DNA from: KK5 sp034043675
GTDB lineage: Bacteria; Pseudomonadota; Gammaproteobacteria; Burkholderiales; Burkholderiaceae_C
DNA length: 64,000 bases
Direction of reading: 5' to 3'
NCBI RefSeq assembly: GCF_034043675.1
Contig: NZ_JAXCLA010000007.1
Span: forward strand, 434,001 to 498,000
Positions 1 through 8,994 of this stretch are shown in pieces (the first letter of the stretch is position 1; each line of letters begins with the position of its first letter). Both the position numbers and the translations under genes were made by a program. The notes below the pieces were generated by a model. That model had not been told where the DNA came from and searched no databases. It saw only the letters and a list, made by a program, of their open reading frames with translations.

Positions 1-318
1 GTGCAGATCGACTTCAACGGCGCACAGACGATCAGCGAGATCGATGTGTTCACCTTGCAGGACAACTCGTCATCACCGTCGGTGCCGACGCTGGCGATGA
101 CCTTCAGCAACTACGGCATCACGGATTTCAGCGTTCAGTACTGGAATGGTGCGGCCTGGGTGGCGGTGCCTGGCGGCAACGTCACCGGCAACAACAAGGT
201 GTGGCGTCAGTTCAGCTTCGCCCCCATCACGACGCAGCGCATCCGCGTTCAGGTGAACAGCTCGGCCTACTACCTCTCGCGCATCGTCGAGGTGGAGGCG
301 TGGACAGCGCCCCAATGA
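1..318 (+). CDS. C-terminal part of a discoidin (F5/8 type C)-like domain protein, 5' end outside window
   Basis: The reading frame is already open at base 1 and stops at 316-318, so only the last 105 codons are seen. The residues look like the second half of a galactose-binding/discoidin beta-sandwich: alternating hydrophobic strands, SVQYWNGAAWVAVPGG, then a WRQFSFAP strand and a closing strand RIRVQVNSS that ends in VEVEAW. Such domains bind carbohydrate on secreted or surface proteins, which suits the neighbouring polysaccharide genes. The codon at base 1 is GTG, but a start inside a domain is unlikely. The full protein cannot be judged from this fragment. Confidence 0.7.
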   Translation: MQIDFNGAQTISEIDVFTLQDNSSSPSVPTLAMTFSNYGITDFSVQYWNGAAWVAVPGGNVTGNNKVWRQFSFAPITTQRIRVQVNSSAYYLSRIVEVEAWTAPQ

Positions 319-389
319 CGCGGACGGCGCCCTGATCTTCAAGGCGTCGCTCAGGCCATGCTGGTAGTTCTGCCCGGCGTGGCCGAGGC

Positions 390-2060
390 TCACGCGAAAC
401 GGTAGTCCGGTGCGTGCTGGCGCAGCCACTGCTCCAGCATCATCAGGATCCACACCATTTCGCCGTAGAAGCCGGCGTGCTCCTTGAGTCGTTGCGTCAG
501 CAGGCTGTCCACGAACTCGGTACGCACCAAGCCGCGCTCCGCCACGCCGCGCAGTGACTCCGCGGCCAATGCGTTCAGCGCCGCGTCCTTCACGGCCCAT
601 GGGCCGAAGGGCAGACCGAAGCCGTGCTTCTTCTTCGTCAGGATCTCGTCTGGCAGGAAGCCGCGCAGCGCCTCCTTGAAAAACCAGCGCAACTTCAGGC
701 CCTTGAGCTTGTAGCTGGTAGGTAGCTTCAGTGAAAAATCCAGCAGTCGCGTGTCGAGCAAGGGGAAGCTGACATCCACGCCTGCCAGGCCCGCAGTGCC
801 CATGACCTTGGGCAGGTCGTTCTCGGCCAGCGTATAGCGCCAATCGAAGGCCAGCATCTGGTTGATGAGGCTCGCGCTTTGAGGTCCAGCAAGCCAGGCC
901 GCGCGCTGGTGGTCGCGCGGTGCGTTCGCATTGACGGCTGCCAAGAAGGCGGGCGTGAATATTTCGGCGAGTCCTAGGCGGTCCAGCAGGTTGTAGCTTT
1001 GCATTCGGTCGGGCATTGGCACGCGAGCCTGGTGGATGTAGCTCGCTCCCTTTTTCAGCAACGGGATATTGGCGACCAGCGGGTTCAACAGCAGCGGGTC
1101 ACCAATGGCGCGCAGTGCGGCGGGCACGCGGTAATAGATGTCGAACACGCTTTCCTTGGCGTAGCGCGTGTTGCCGCCGAACAGTTCGTCACCGCCGTCG
1201 CCCGCTAGCAAGCGCGTATAGCCATCGGCGCGGGCTTTGCTGGCGCAGTAGAAGGCGGGCACTGCGGATGAGTTACCGAAGGGCTGGTCATAGTACGCGG
1301 CCACGTCGGGGATGGCCTTCACGAGGTCGGCGGGCGTCACGTAGTACTCGTGATGGTCTGCGCCGTAGGCCTTGGCGGCGATGCGCGCGTACTCCATCTC
1401 GTCGTAGCCCTCGGCCTCGAAGCCGATGGAGTAGCTGGCGGGCGGCTGGCCGGTGGCCTCGCGCAACAGCCCGCAGATGGTGGAGCTGTCGGTACCGCCG
1501 CTGAGGAAGCAGGCGGTCTGGCCGTCACTCGAGATGCGCTCACGCACGGCAGAACGCAGGATGCTTCGAAACTCGTCGCGCAACTCAGTGAAGTTGGGTC
1601 GGATTTGTTCGTCGAAGCGCGGCGTCCAATAGGGCGCAACGGTCAGCTTGCCGTTCTCGAACAGCGCGTAGTGCGCGGGCGGCAGGCGGTGGATACCCGC
1701 GTAGATGGTGCGCGGCGACGGGATGCAGTGGTGGAACAGGTAGTCGAAGACGGCTTGTGGGTCGATGTCGCGTGTGCCTAGGCGCCGCGCCAATACGTCG
1801 GCGCGCGTTGCGTAGTGCATGCGGCCGTCATGCACCGCGTAGCAGAGGCTGTGGGTGGCAAAGCGGTCCACGGCCAGATAAGTGCCGCCGCCAGGCAGGT
1901 CGAGCGCGACCGCGAACTCGCCGCCGAGGTCGGCTGCGCAGTTGGCACCGCGTGTTGCGTAGGCCTGTTGCCATCCGGTCAATGCGTCAGCGACAGGTGC
2001 GGCGAAGCGGGGTGTGCCGATGGCGAAGGGGGTTTCTGGTGGCAGATTGGGGGAGGGCAT
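390..2060 (-). CDS. Asparagine synthase-related protein lacking the N-terminal glutaminase cysteine
   Basis: The C-terminal ATP-pyrophosphatase domain is clear: the P-loop SGGTDSS lies at about residues 187-193 of 556, followed by a typical Asn-synthase core. The N-terminal Ntn region is short. It keeps the GGEFAVAL and AVDRFATHSLCY strands but begins MPSPN instead of Met-Cys-Gly, so the Cys2 nucleophile that hydrolyses glutamine is absent. It may use ammonia or perform another amide or ring-forming ligation, as lasso-peptide cyclases do. I start at ATG 2060; a TTG 45 bases upstream adds an unconvincing tail. It sits next to a PqqD-like/HprK-like/nucleotidyltransferase trio, so it may act on a peptide or on exopolysaccharide. 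The family is certain, the substrate is not. Confidence 0.8.
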   Translation of the reverse strand: MPSPNLPPETPFAIGTPRFAAPVADALTGWQQAYATRGANCAADLGGEFAVALDLPGGGTYLAVDRFATHSLCYAVHDGRMHYATRADVLARRLGTRDIDPQAVFDYLFHHCIPSPRTIYAGIHRLPPAHYALFENGKLTVAPYWTPRFDEQIRPNFTELRDEFRSILRSAVRERISSDGQTACFLSGGTDSSTICGLLREATGQPPASYSIGFEAEGYDEMEYARIAAKAYGADHHEYYVTPADLVKAIPDVAAYYDQPFGNSSAVPAFYCASKARADGYTRLLAGDGGDELFGGNTRYAKESVFDIYYRVPAALRAIGDPLLLNPLVANIPLLKKGASYIHQARVPMPDRMQSYNLLDRLGLAEIFTPAFLAAVNANAPRDHQRAAWLAGPQSASLINQMLAFDWRYTLAENDLPKVMGTAGLAGVDVSFPLLDTRLLDFSLKLPTSYKLKGLKLRWFFKEALRGFLPDEILTKKKHGFGLPFGPWAVKDAALNALAAESLRGVAERGLVRTEFVDSLLTQRLKEHAGFYGEMVWILMMLEQWLRQHAPDYRFA

Positions 2061-2713
2061 TCGTATACGAAACTCAAAATGGATCGAGATCGAAGTCGAA
2101 GTCAACGAACTCGGCTCCGTTGTGCAATTGCCTTTGGCGTTTAAGCCAGCGCTTGGCCATTTTCATATCGCCCAGCATGTGCATATCGCGCTGCTATTGG
2201 CTCACCCGGATTGTCACTGGCCGCTTATCTGCTGGAGGATCCCGCCCAGCATGTGAGGATTTATGCGCTAACCGGATTTCAGCCGAACTCCATGCGGAAG
2301 CCTATCTCCACATCGGCCATATGCGATTTAAGTTGGGCCATACGCCGTGATGTTCTTGCGCCACGTCGCCAACGTTTGTTGCTCCTGTGTGATCTGTCGG
2401 ATGGCGCTGTTGGGCCGCCTTTGCGACGGCGTCAATGCCGGCCCGGACTTGTTCGACGAGATTTGCAGGGCGTCAGTGCGCGACATGAGGCTGCTCCAGC
2501 TTCTTCGATGGTGCTGCCATTGTCCTTCATGGACCGGCGCCTGATGGGAAGAAGCAAGGCACGCGGCACGTGACACTTTTTCAACATCCGCCCTATGGCC
2601 GTCCACTCAATTGCGGGGGCGCACGCAGCCCGTTGTAAAGCCTTGTGTGGAATACTCCGTACTCAAACCGCCATCGCTGTCCCCGTCCGTGCAGCCTTGA
2701 AGAAGGAACCCTC
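2061..2713. other. About 650 bases without a convincing gene
   Basis: This stretch separates the divergent asparagine-synthase-like gene and the exported protein gene. Its short open frames on both strands lack a ribosome site and resemble no family I know. Base composition is lower in GC than the flanks. One 13-base direct repeat, CGCCCAGCATGTG, occurs at 2169-2181 and 2243-2255. The stretch may hold divergent promoters and decayed coding sequence. Confidence 0.5.
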
Positions 2714-3412
2714 ATGAGCGAACGCCCGAACACCGACGCGCAATCCGTGCCCGCCACGCCCGCCTCAGCGCGCCGCCGCCGCTTCATCAAGGGTGGCGCG
2801 GGGCTGATACCGGTAGCATTGACGCTGAATAGTCGACCGGTGTTGGCTACCACTACAACTACCGCCAATGGGCAATGTTTCTCGGCATCTGCCTGGGGGT
2901 CGATGCAGGCACTTGCCACGAACGCCAGCCAGTACACACGGCTGGTAAATTCTGGCCGGGTGACGACGGTTGCCTGTTATGACAGGGCTACGTGGTGTGG
3001 CAAACAGACGGTGAACAAGGTCGACTACGCAACGTGCACCGGCTGGAAAGCGAACCGAATCAATTGCGCTGACTTGACACTTGCAAAGGTCAAGAACTAC
3101 ACCGTCGGGCAGGCATGCGGCAACTCTGCAGGTACTGCTGGTATCGGTGGTACGGTCACGTGCTGGGACGTGGTGAGTGGCGCTGCTGGCTGCTCTCAAG
3201 CCCAGCAAGCCGTGATTGTGGCTTGGCTGAACTGCCAGATCACGACAACCACAAATACCGAGACTTGCGTCCTCGACACTTATCTCAAAAACCAACTAAC
3301 GACCTTGGGCAATTGTGTCCCCAACGGTGGAATCGGGCCGGATGGCAAGACTTGGCGAGCTGTAGATGTGCTGAACTATCTGCAGAACAACAAGATCGGC
3401 AAGGTCAGCTGA
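2714..3412 (+). CDS. Exported Cys-rich protein of unknown function, possible substrate of the adjacent modification genes
   Basis: The 232-residue protein begins at ATG 2714 behind AAGAAGGAA. Its N-terminus has a twin-arginine-like signal: RRRRFIKGG at about residues 20-28, then a hydrophobic stretch and an ALA-type cleavage region (RPVLATT). The mature part is rich in Cys, Thr, Asn and Gly (CYDRATWCGKQ, CTGWKANRINC, SGAAGCSQAQQ, NCQITTTTNTETC), which suggests disulfides or modification. I do not recognise a family. It lies directly upstream of the PqqD-like/kinase/nucleotidyltransferase genes but has its own terminator, so it may be an abundant exported product or target of that system. That role is inferred from position only. 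Confidence 0.7.
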   Translation: MSERPNTDAQSVPATPASARRRRFIKGGAGLIPVALTLNSRPVLATTTTTANGQCFSASAWGSMQALATNASQYTRLVNSGRVTTVACYDRATWCGKQTVNKVDYATCTGWKANRINCADLTLAKVKNYTVGQACGNSAGTAGIGGTVTCWDVVSGAAGCSQAQQAVIVAWLNCQITTTTNTETCVLDTYLKNQLTTLGNCVPNGGIGPDGKTWRAVDVLNYLQNNKIGKVS

Positions 3413-3434
3413 CTGTCGTGCTCATGCCCGCCAG

Positions 3435-3467
3435 AACGCCCGCAGCTTCGGGCGTTTTGTCTTTTTT
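3435..3467 (+). terminator. Rho-independent terminator after the exported Cys-rich protein
   Basis: AACGCCCG at 3435-3442 pairs with CGGGCGTT at 3449-3456 around a 6-base loop, followed by TTGTCTTTTTT. It lies 22 bases past the stop codon and would separate this transcript from the PqqD-like gene. Confidence 0.85.
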
Positions 3468-3483
3468 CGGCGCCTGAATTCCG

Positions 3484-3783
3484 ATGCACGACTCTCGGTG
3501 GACGGTTGGCCGCCCTGCGGACATGGCATGGCGGGATTGGGACGATGGCCTGAGCGCCGTCTACGACGATGCCTCAGGCGACACGCACGTGCTGGACGCG
3601 TTGGCAATGGAATTGCTCGAATTGCTGATGCGGCAAGCGTTGTCTATTCCTGAGTTGGCCGTCGAACTGGCCGACGCTGTTCCCGACGACATGGATCAAG
3701 CGACGGTGCACTCCTTCCTTGAACGCCAATTGCAATCCTTGCTCGGCCTGGGCTTGATCGAGCAGTTGGTTGCGCCCGCATGA
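3484..3783 (+). CDS. PqqD-like peptide-binding protein (HPr-rel-A system type)
   Basis: The 99-residue protein has the PqqD/RiPP-recognition-element layout: a first beta hairpin (WDDGLSAVYDDASGDTHVLDALAMELLELL), then a winged-helix part ending in LLGLGLIEQL. PqqD-type domains hold the leader of a precursor peptide and hand it to a modifying enzyme. Its stop overlaps the ATG of the HprK-like kinase gene, so the two are translationally coupled. This matches the family described as the PqqD-like partner of HprK-related kinase A in exosortase-bearing bacteria. ATG 3484 is chosen; ATG 3523 is a shorter alternative. The bound peptide is not identified. Confidence 0.8.
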   Translation: MHDSRWTVGRPADMAWRDWDDGLSAVYDDASGDTHVLDALAMELLELLMRQALSIPELAVELADAVPDDMDQATVHSFLERQLQSLLGLGLIEQLVAPA

Positions 3784-4685
3784 AAGTCCGTGACCTGTCG
3801 CCGCGCGATTTGCGTAAAAAGCTGTCGCGGGGCGAACTGATGTTGCAGGCACCGCCCTTTGTCGCCCGCCTGCGCTCCGACTTGGATCGCGTGGCCGAGG
3901 ATTTGCAGCGGCTGTATGCAGATTTTGAAGTGGGCGAGCCTGAAGACTTTGCGGATTTCCACCTCGAAGTGCTGCGCGAGCATGGGCTGCGGCGTTGGTA
4001 CAAGCCGATGGCGCGCTTTTTTGCCGACGGCGAGCCCGCTTTCAGCATGCTGCCTGCAGAGCAAGGCTTTCACATGATCGAGTGGGGGCTGAACTGGGCT
4101 GTCAGCACGATGGCCCATCCGTATCTGTCCTACCACGCGGCGGCTTTGGAGCGCGGCGGCCGGGCGCTGGTGATGCCCGCGCCGCCGGGCTCAGGCAAGA
4201 GCACGCTGAGCGCCGCGCTGGCGCATCGCGGCTGGAGACTGATGTCGGATGAAATCACGCTCTACGACATCACGAGCCAGCAGGTGCGCGGTATGGGGCG
4301 GCCGGTGAACCTGAAGAACGTCTCCATCGACCTGATCCGCCGCTTTGCACCGCAGGCCGAGCTGACGCGGCCGGTGCCGGACACGACCAAGGGTACGCTG
4401 GCGCTGATGAAGGCACCCGGCGACAGTGTGGCGCGCGTGTTGGAGTCGGCGCAGCCTGCGTGGATCATCATCCCGCGTTACACGGCCGGTGCCGCGCCCG
4501 CATTGGCACCTTTGCCCAAGGCGCGCATGCTTTTATTGCTGGCCGAGCAGGCGTTCAACTACGACATTCATGGCCGCCAGGGCTTCGAAGCCACTGCCGA
4601 CCTTGTGGAGCGCTGCGAGTGCCTCGAGTTCACTTATTCGGCACTGGACGAGGCCGTCCAATGCATCGCCGATCTGACCCGATGA
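3780..4685 (+). CDS. HprK-related kinase A
   Basis: The 301-residue protein has an HPr-kinase/phosphorylase-like P-loop, PPGSGKST with Lys140, followed by an SDE motif at 156-158 as in HprK. An N-terminal part of about 120 residues is specific to this family. HprK proteins phosphorylate a serine on a protein or peptide; no HPr or phosphotransferase gene is present, so another substrate is likely. The gene overlaps the PqqD-like gene by 4 bases upstream and the nucleotidyltransferase gene by 4 bases downstream (ATGA), so the three proteins are probably made together and act on one target. Confidence 0.85.
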   Translation: MKVRDLSPRDLRKKLSRGELMLQAPPFVARLRSDLDRVAEDLQRLYADFEVGEPEDFADFHLEVLREHGLRRWYKPMARFFADGEPAFSMLPAEQGFHMIEWGLNWAVSTMAHPYLSYHAAALERGGRALVMPAPPGSGKSTLSAALAHRGWRLMSDEITLYDITSQQVRGMGRPVNLKNVSIDLIRRFAPQAELTRPVPDTTKGTLALMKAPGDSVARVLESAQPAWIIIPRYTAGAAPALAPLPKARMLLLLAEQAFNYDIHGRQGFEATADLVERCECLEFTYSALDEAVQCIADLTR

Positions 4686-5773
4686 GCCTCCCGCGCGCGC
4701 GCCTGCTACTGCACGTTCTGCTCGATCCGACAGCGGCGCTGGCGCTGAGCCCGCTGGACTGGGATTTGTTGCTGCGCCAGGCGCGGCGTGGGCTACTGCT
4801 GACCAAACTGGCCGTGCTGCTCCAGCCGATGCTGGATCGCGTGCCGCCTGGTCCGCGCCACCACCTGTACGCCGCACTGCTGACGGCGCAGCGGCAGGCG
4901 AAGCTGACGCACTGGGAGGTGAGTCACATTCGTGCCGCGCTCGCGCCGCTGGGCTTCGAGCCCATCCTGCTCAAGGGCACGGCCTATCTGATGGCCGGGC
5001 TGCCCGCCAGCGAAGGCCGGGTGTTCGGCGACGTGGATATCCTCGTACCGCAGGCGCGCATCGCCGAGATCGAGGCAGCGCTGCTGGCTCAGGGCTGGCA
5101 GTTTCCCGATGACCTGGACGACTACGACAGGCGTTATTACCGCGAGTGGATGCACGAGATACCGCCGTTGACGCACTTGCAGCGCGGCAGCAGTCTGGAC
5201 GTGCATCACACCATCCTCCCGCCTACGGCGCGCGTACGAGTCAACACTGCGGCGCTGTTCGAGGACACGCGCACGCTGCCGCATCAGCCGGGCGTGCGTG
5301 TGCTTGCGCCGGTGACCATGACGCTCCACAGTGCGGCTCACCTGTTCCACGAGGGTGAACTGGAAAAGGGCCTGCGCGATCTGTTCGATCTGGACGCGCT
5401 GCTTCGTGACTTCGGCCGCGATACAGCGTTCTGGGCCGCGCTCGTGCCGCGCGCCCGCGTGCTGGGGCTGACGCGCCCGCTGTTCCACGCGCTACGCTAC
5501 ACGACACGGCTTCTGGGTACGCCCGTCCCGGCGGACGTGATGGAGCAGGCAGCGGTGGACGCGCCGCGCTTTCAGAAACTGCTGGACGCCTGCTACGAAC
5601 GCGCGCTGATGCCCGCACACGCCAGTTGCGACACATCGCTCACCGGCCTGACGCGGCTGGCGCTATATGTTCGCTCGCACTGGCTGCGCATGCCGCTCGG
5701 ACTACTGGCGCAGCACCTGGCGCGCAAGGCGTGGTTGCGCATGCGGCCTGAGCCGGAGACTGAATCCAATTAA
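4682..5773 (+). CDS. Nucleotidyltransferase family protein (MNT/HepT superfamily fold)
   Basis: The 363-residue protein contains the nucleotidyltransferase signature KGTAYLMAGLPASEGRVFGD then VDIL, with the Gly-Arg and Asp-x-Asp metal site at about residues 107-118, followed by a long helical C-terminal part. The start ATG 4682 overlaps the kinase stop. The family transfers a nucleotide to a small molecule, peptide or protein. Nucleotidyltransferases accompany HprK-like kinases in some lasso-peptide clusters and in the HPr-rel-A trio, which suggests sequential kinase and nucleotidyl transfer on one substrate. That substrate is unknown. Confidence 0.8.
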   Translation: MSLPRARLLLHVLLDPTAALALSPLDWDLLLRQARRGLLLTKLAVLLQPMLDRVPPGPRHHLYAALLTAQRQAKLTHWEVSHIRAALAPLGFEPILLKGTAYLMAGLPASEGRVFGDVDILVPQARIAEIEAALLAQGWQFPDDLDDYDRRYYREWMHEIPPLTHLQRGSSLDVHHTILPPTARVRVNTAALFEDTRTLPHQPGVRVLAPVTMTLHSAAHLFHEGELEKGLRDLFDLDALLRDFGRDTAFWAALVPRARVLGLTRPLFHALRYTTRLLGTPVPADVMEQAAVDAPRFQKLLDACYERALMPAHASCDTSLTGLTRLALYVRSHWLRMPLGLLAQHLARKAWLRMRPEPETESN

Positions 5774-5840
5774 AGGTAAAGGCGGGCGGCGCAACAGCCA
5801 GGACGGTGCATAGGCGTCTCAGGCTCCGGAGCACTCCTCG

Positions 5841-6953
5841 TCACGGGTTAACCGGCTTGCTTGCGGGTCGGGCATGCAGGCGGCGCCGCGCATTGCCAGC
5901 GATTTGACGCGCCAACCCCAGCAGCCCGCGCAGCGTCAGCGGGTCGTACGCGATAAGACCGAAGCGCTCACGGCGTTGACTCATCCAAGCGGCTTTGTAA
6001 GCATCGTCGCCGATCAGGTAGTCGATCTCACACACTTTGTCGGTGTCGATGACCTGTTCCATCAGCAGCGCGGTCAGCAGCGTGCCGGGGGCCAGCGATT
6101 TATAGGCCTCGTCGTACGCGAGTTTGAAGATGTCGGCACGGCCGTTGGCGACGATCCAGATCTGAGCGGCCACGGCATCGGCGCCGAGCCAGGCCACGCC
6201 CAGGCGCAACCATCCACGTTGTGCACAGAGGCGGATCAGGCCGGGCACGAAATCCGGGTACGGTTCCGGGACCTTCCAGCTCTTCGCGTAGACGGCCTGG
6301 TAGGCAGCAAGCCCTTGTTCCAGCCGCTCGGCGCCTTGGATGACTTCCAACCGTCCGCCCTCTGCCGCGAACTTCTTCGCGTTGCGCTTGATCGTGTTGC
6401 GCACCTGACTGTTGCGGTCCTTCAGGTAATCGGCCCAGCTCTGCCGGACCGGCTCGTACCAATTGCCGAATGCGAAGTATTCATACGGGCGCAGGCCCGC
6501 CAGCCTGAGTGAGCGCGTAAGCGTTGCGAACTCGGGCGAGTGCGGGTCCATCGGCGCAAAACGGTAGACCGCGACGCCTTGACCCGTCCGGCGCAACGCC
6601 TGCGTCAGCGGCAGCAGGTCCTCAGCCGTGATGCCGTCGTCCAGCGCCGGTGCGAACAGGGCCGTATAAAAGTTGGCCAGTGCGCTGACTTCGCGTCCGA
6701 GCACACCGGTCTGGGCCACGGTGGGTAGCACCGCTAGCGCACGGCCCCGCCGTTGCAGCACGAAGATGCGTACTTGATGCGCGTGCGGCTCGCGGCCATG
6801 GACGTGGTCAATCAGGTTGGCGAGCCAGTCCGCGCCGAACTCGATATGCCGTCGTTCGGCACGGTCGAGCAGCAAGGTCGCCGTAGGCGGCAAGTCCTTG
6901 GGGTGGTTGTAGACCTGGACTTCTGTAAGAGCGGCCGTCATTGGCGTTGTCAT
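5841..6953 (-). CDS. GNAT/FemAB-like N-acyltransferase (CelD/BcsL type)
   Basis: The 370-residue protein belongs to the double-GNAT-fold acyltransferases found in exopolysaccharide loci. Recognisable parts are RNSQVRNTIKRNAKKF in the middle and the C-terminal DTDKVCEIDYLIGDDAYKAAW, a typical acyl-CoA-binding end region. It probably acylates a sugar or an amino group of an exported polymer. ATG 6953 overlaps the stop of the upstream glycosyltransferase (ATGA), which decides the start. It is the last of four same-strand genes from 9738 down. Confidence 0.8.
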   Translation of the reverse strand: MTTPMTAALTEVQVYNHPKDLPPTATLLLDRAERRHIEFGADWLANLIDHVHGREPHAHQVRIFVLQRRGRALAVLPTVAQTGVLGREVSALANFYTALFAPALDDGITAEDLLPLTQALRRTGQGVAVYRFAPMDPHSPEFATLTRSLRLAGLRPYEYFAFGNWYEPVRQSWADYLKDRNSQVRNTIKRNAKKFAAEGGRLEVIQGAERLEQGLAAYQAVYAKSWKVPEPYPDFVPGLIRLCAQRGWLRLGVAWLGADAVAAQIWIVANGRADIFKLAYDEAYKSLAPGTLLTALLMEQVIDTDKVCEIDYLIGDDAYKAAWMSQRRERFGLIAYDPLTLRGLLGLARQIAGNARRRLHARPASKPVNP

Positions 6954-8050
6954 TTGAGGGCGACCTTGCGATAGACGTCCAGGTGCTTGCGATAGCTCTC
7001 CTGCCAGCGGAAGCCGGCGGCCCATGTCTGTGCGGCTGCCGCTTTTTCGGCGCGGGCTTCGGGGCTCAGCTTGATCGCTCCGTCCAGTGCCGCCGTCCAG
7101 GCGGCCAGATCATCGGCGGGCACCAGCGTTGCGAGCGGGCCCACCAGCTCGGCGAGACTACCCAGTGGACTGAAGATCACCGGTACACCGGCCGCCTGCG
7201 CCTCGATGGCTGGGAAGCCAAAGCCTTCATAGAGCGTTGGATAAAGCACTGCGGCAGCGCTCGCGTAGAGCGCTTGCAACTCTGCGTCTGAAAGGAACTC
7301 GGCGAACAGCACGCGACCCTGCAGTTCGTGGGGCAACGCGACGCGAGCTGCATTGCGTGCGTCGGCGCCGAAACCGCAGGCGACCAGCTTGAGCGATGCA
7401 TCCGGCTGATTGGCGAGTACCTTCAATGCCCAGTCGAAGCGCTTGCGCTTCATGGGGCCGCCCAGGTACACGACATAGGCTGCGTCGCCCAGCGACTGCC
7501 GCAGGCTGTCCGGGACGGCGGCGGTGGGTGGCTCTAAGTAGGCCGTCTCGATGCCGTGGTGAATGACAGTCAGGCGCGGTTCCAGTTCGGGCCAGCGGGC
7601 AAGGATGTCGCGCTGCGAGGATTCGCTGATCGTGATGACGTGGGCAGCGCGCTTGAGCGCAGCAGGAATTACTTGATCCCAGTAGAAGCGATCGGCTGCG
7701 GTATCCGGGCGTTCCTCGAAGGCGAGGGTGTCGTGCAGCGTGACGACGGTCGGCAACGGCTGCCACAGCGGCAGCGCACCTTCGGTGCAGTGCAACAGCG
7801 CGAGCGGCAAGCGTCCTGCACGCAGCGGCAGGCCGAGTTGCTCCCACAGCCGGAAACGATCGCCGCGAAACTCGAAGACGTCCGGCGTGAAGCGATGCCC
7901 TTGCGGATGGAGCAATGGGTAGCGAGTGTCGTCGGCGAACAGGTGCCAGGCGACGTCCTCGCCACTTTGACGCAGCAGTTCAAGGACGTACTTGCCCATG
8001 CCGCGTACATGGGCTGTATTGAGGCAGCGGGCGACGAGGCCAATCTTCAT
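6950..8050 (-). CDS. Glycosyltransferase family 4 (GT-B) protein
   Basis: The 366-residue protein starts MKIGLVARCLN and keeps the Gly-rich nucleotide-sugar motif GMGKYVLELL near residue 16. The C-terminal GT-B donor site is YPTLYEGFGFPAIEAQAAGVPV, carrying the E-x7-E pattern (shown as key residues EGFGFP..EA). It retains the donor sugar anomeric configuration and likely adds a hexose to a lipid-linked polymer. The start ATG 8050 overlaps the stop of the GT2 gene by 4 bases. Confidence 0.88.
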   Translation of the reverse strand: MKIGLVARCLNTAHVRGMGKYVLELLRQSGEDVAWHLFADDTRYPLLHPQGHRFTPDVFEFRGDRFRLWEQLGLPLRAGRLPLALLHCTEGALPLWQPLPTVVTLHDTLAFEERPDTAADRFYWDQVIPAALKRAAHVITISESSQRDILARWPELEPRLTVIHHGIETAYLEPPTAAVPDSLRQSLGDAAYVVYLGGPMKRKRFDWALKVLANQPDASLKLVACGFGADARNAARVALPHELQGRVLFAEFLSDAELQALYASAAAVLYPTLYEGFGFPAIEAQAAGVPVIFSPLGSLAELVGPLATLVPADDLAAWTAALDGAIKLSPEARAEKAAAAQTWAAGFRWQESYRKHLDVYRKVALK

Positions 8051-8991
8051 GCGGCACGAGCCGCATCGGGCAGCCAGGAGCGAAGCAATAGCTTCCATCC
8101 GCGCCAGTGACCAGGCTGGATTCGCAATGCCTCCCGCGCACTGCGCCTGGCCGCGTTGCGCTGGCCGGATAGCAATTGGGCATAGGCAAAGTCGCTCCAA
8201 CTGCCGGCAAGCCCGTCGCGCACGGCCGTGGCGTCGGCTTTGCGGCCGTCGGGACCGGCCAGGCCCCAGGTGGCGAGCGCGCGCTGAATCACTCGCCCGC
8301 GATAGTTATCTCTCGGGGTGGTACGGGTGATGCTCGCTGGGTGCTGACGGTACAACGCCAGCGGCCGCGCTACGCGTTCGATGGGCGTCACGCGCGAGGT
8401 GCGCAGCCAAAGGTCGTAGTCCTCGCCGATGCGCAAATCCGGGTCGAAGACGCCGACCTCGTCCAGCAAGCTGCGCTGCATCAGTACAGTGGAGGTCCAG
8501 ACGACGCAGTCCAGCAGCAGTTCCGGATACAGCCAGCCGGTGGCGCCGGTCCACTTCGCCGACTGATCAGTTTCCACTTCAATCTCTCGCAGCAGGGCGG
8601 GATCTGGTTCGGGCTCGGCACTGGTCCAGACGTACCAGGCCGTGTAGCTCATACGGCAGCCTCGGGAGGCCGCGATGACCTCGAATTGAGCAGTCAGTTT
8701 GCCGGGCAGCCAGATGTCGTCGGCGTCACAGAAAGCGACCCAGTCGCCGGTTGCAGCGGCGATGCCGGCATTGCGGGCGGCGGCCACGCCGGCGTTGGTT
8801 CGGCGGATCAGCCTGACCTGCGGAAATTCACGCGCCACGCATGCTGCTGAATCGTCGGTCGAGCCGTCGTCCACGACTATGACCTCAAGTTCGACGCCGG
8901 TCTGCGCCAATACGGAACGTACCGTCGCGGCGATGTAGCGCGTGGCGTTGAAGCAGGGGATGACGACGCTGACGCGGGGCAGGGTGGCCAT
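8047..8991 (-). CDS. Glycosyltransferase family 2 protein
   Basis: The 314-residue protein has the GT-A/GT2 layout: PRVSVVIPCFNATRYI at the start, VVDDGSTDDS at about residues 40-49, then ARNAGIAAATGDWVAFCDADD with the metal-binding DAD, and an acceptor-side DLWLR motif. No membrane segments are seen, so it acts at the cytosolic membrane face on lipid-linked sugar. It is the first glycosyltransferase of this run; the upstream TPR gene ends 3 bases before it. Confidence 0.88.
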   Translation of the reverse strand: MATLPRVSVVIPCFNATRYIAATVRSVLAQTGVELEVIVVDDGSTDDSAACVAREFPQVRLIRRTNAGVAAARNAGIAAATGDWVAFCDADDIWLPGKLTAQFEVIAASRGCRMSYTAWYVWTSAEPEPDPALLREIEVETDQSAKWTGATGWLYPELLLDCVVWTSTVLMQRSLLDEVGVFDPDLRIGEDYDLWLRTSRVTPIERVARPLALYRQHPASITRTTPRDNYRGRVIQRALATWGLAGPDGRKADATAVRDGLAGSWSDFAYAQLLSGQRNAARRSAREALRIQPGHWRGWKLLLRSWLPDAARAA

Positions 8992-8994
8992 GCG

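Noticed and set aside
2169..2255. 13-base direct repeat CGCCCAGCATGTG
   Set aside because: Only two copies 74 bases apart, no flanking structure, and no transposase or integrase; too little to call a site.
390..5773. Lasso-peptide biosynthesis cluster
   Set aside because: A cyclase-like Asn-synthase, PqqD-like protein and kinase are present, but there is no transglutaminase-type leader protease next to them, no dedicated ABC exporter and no short precursor peptide.
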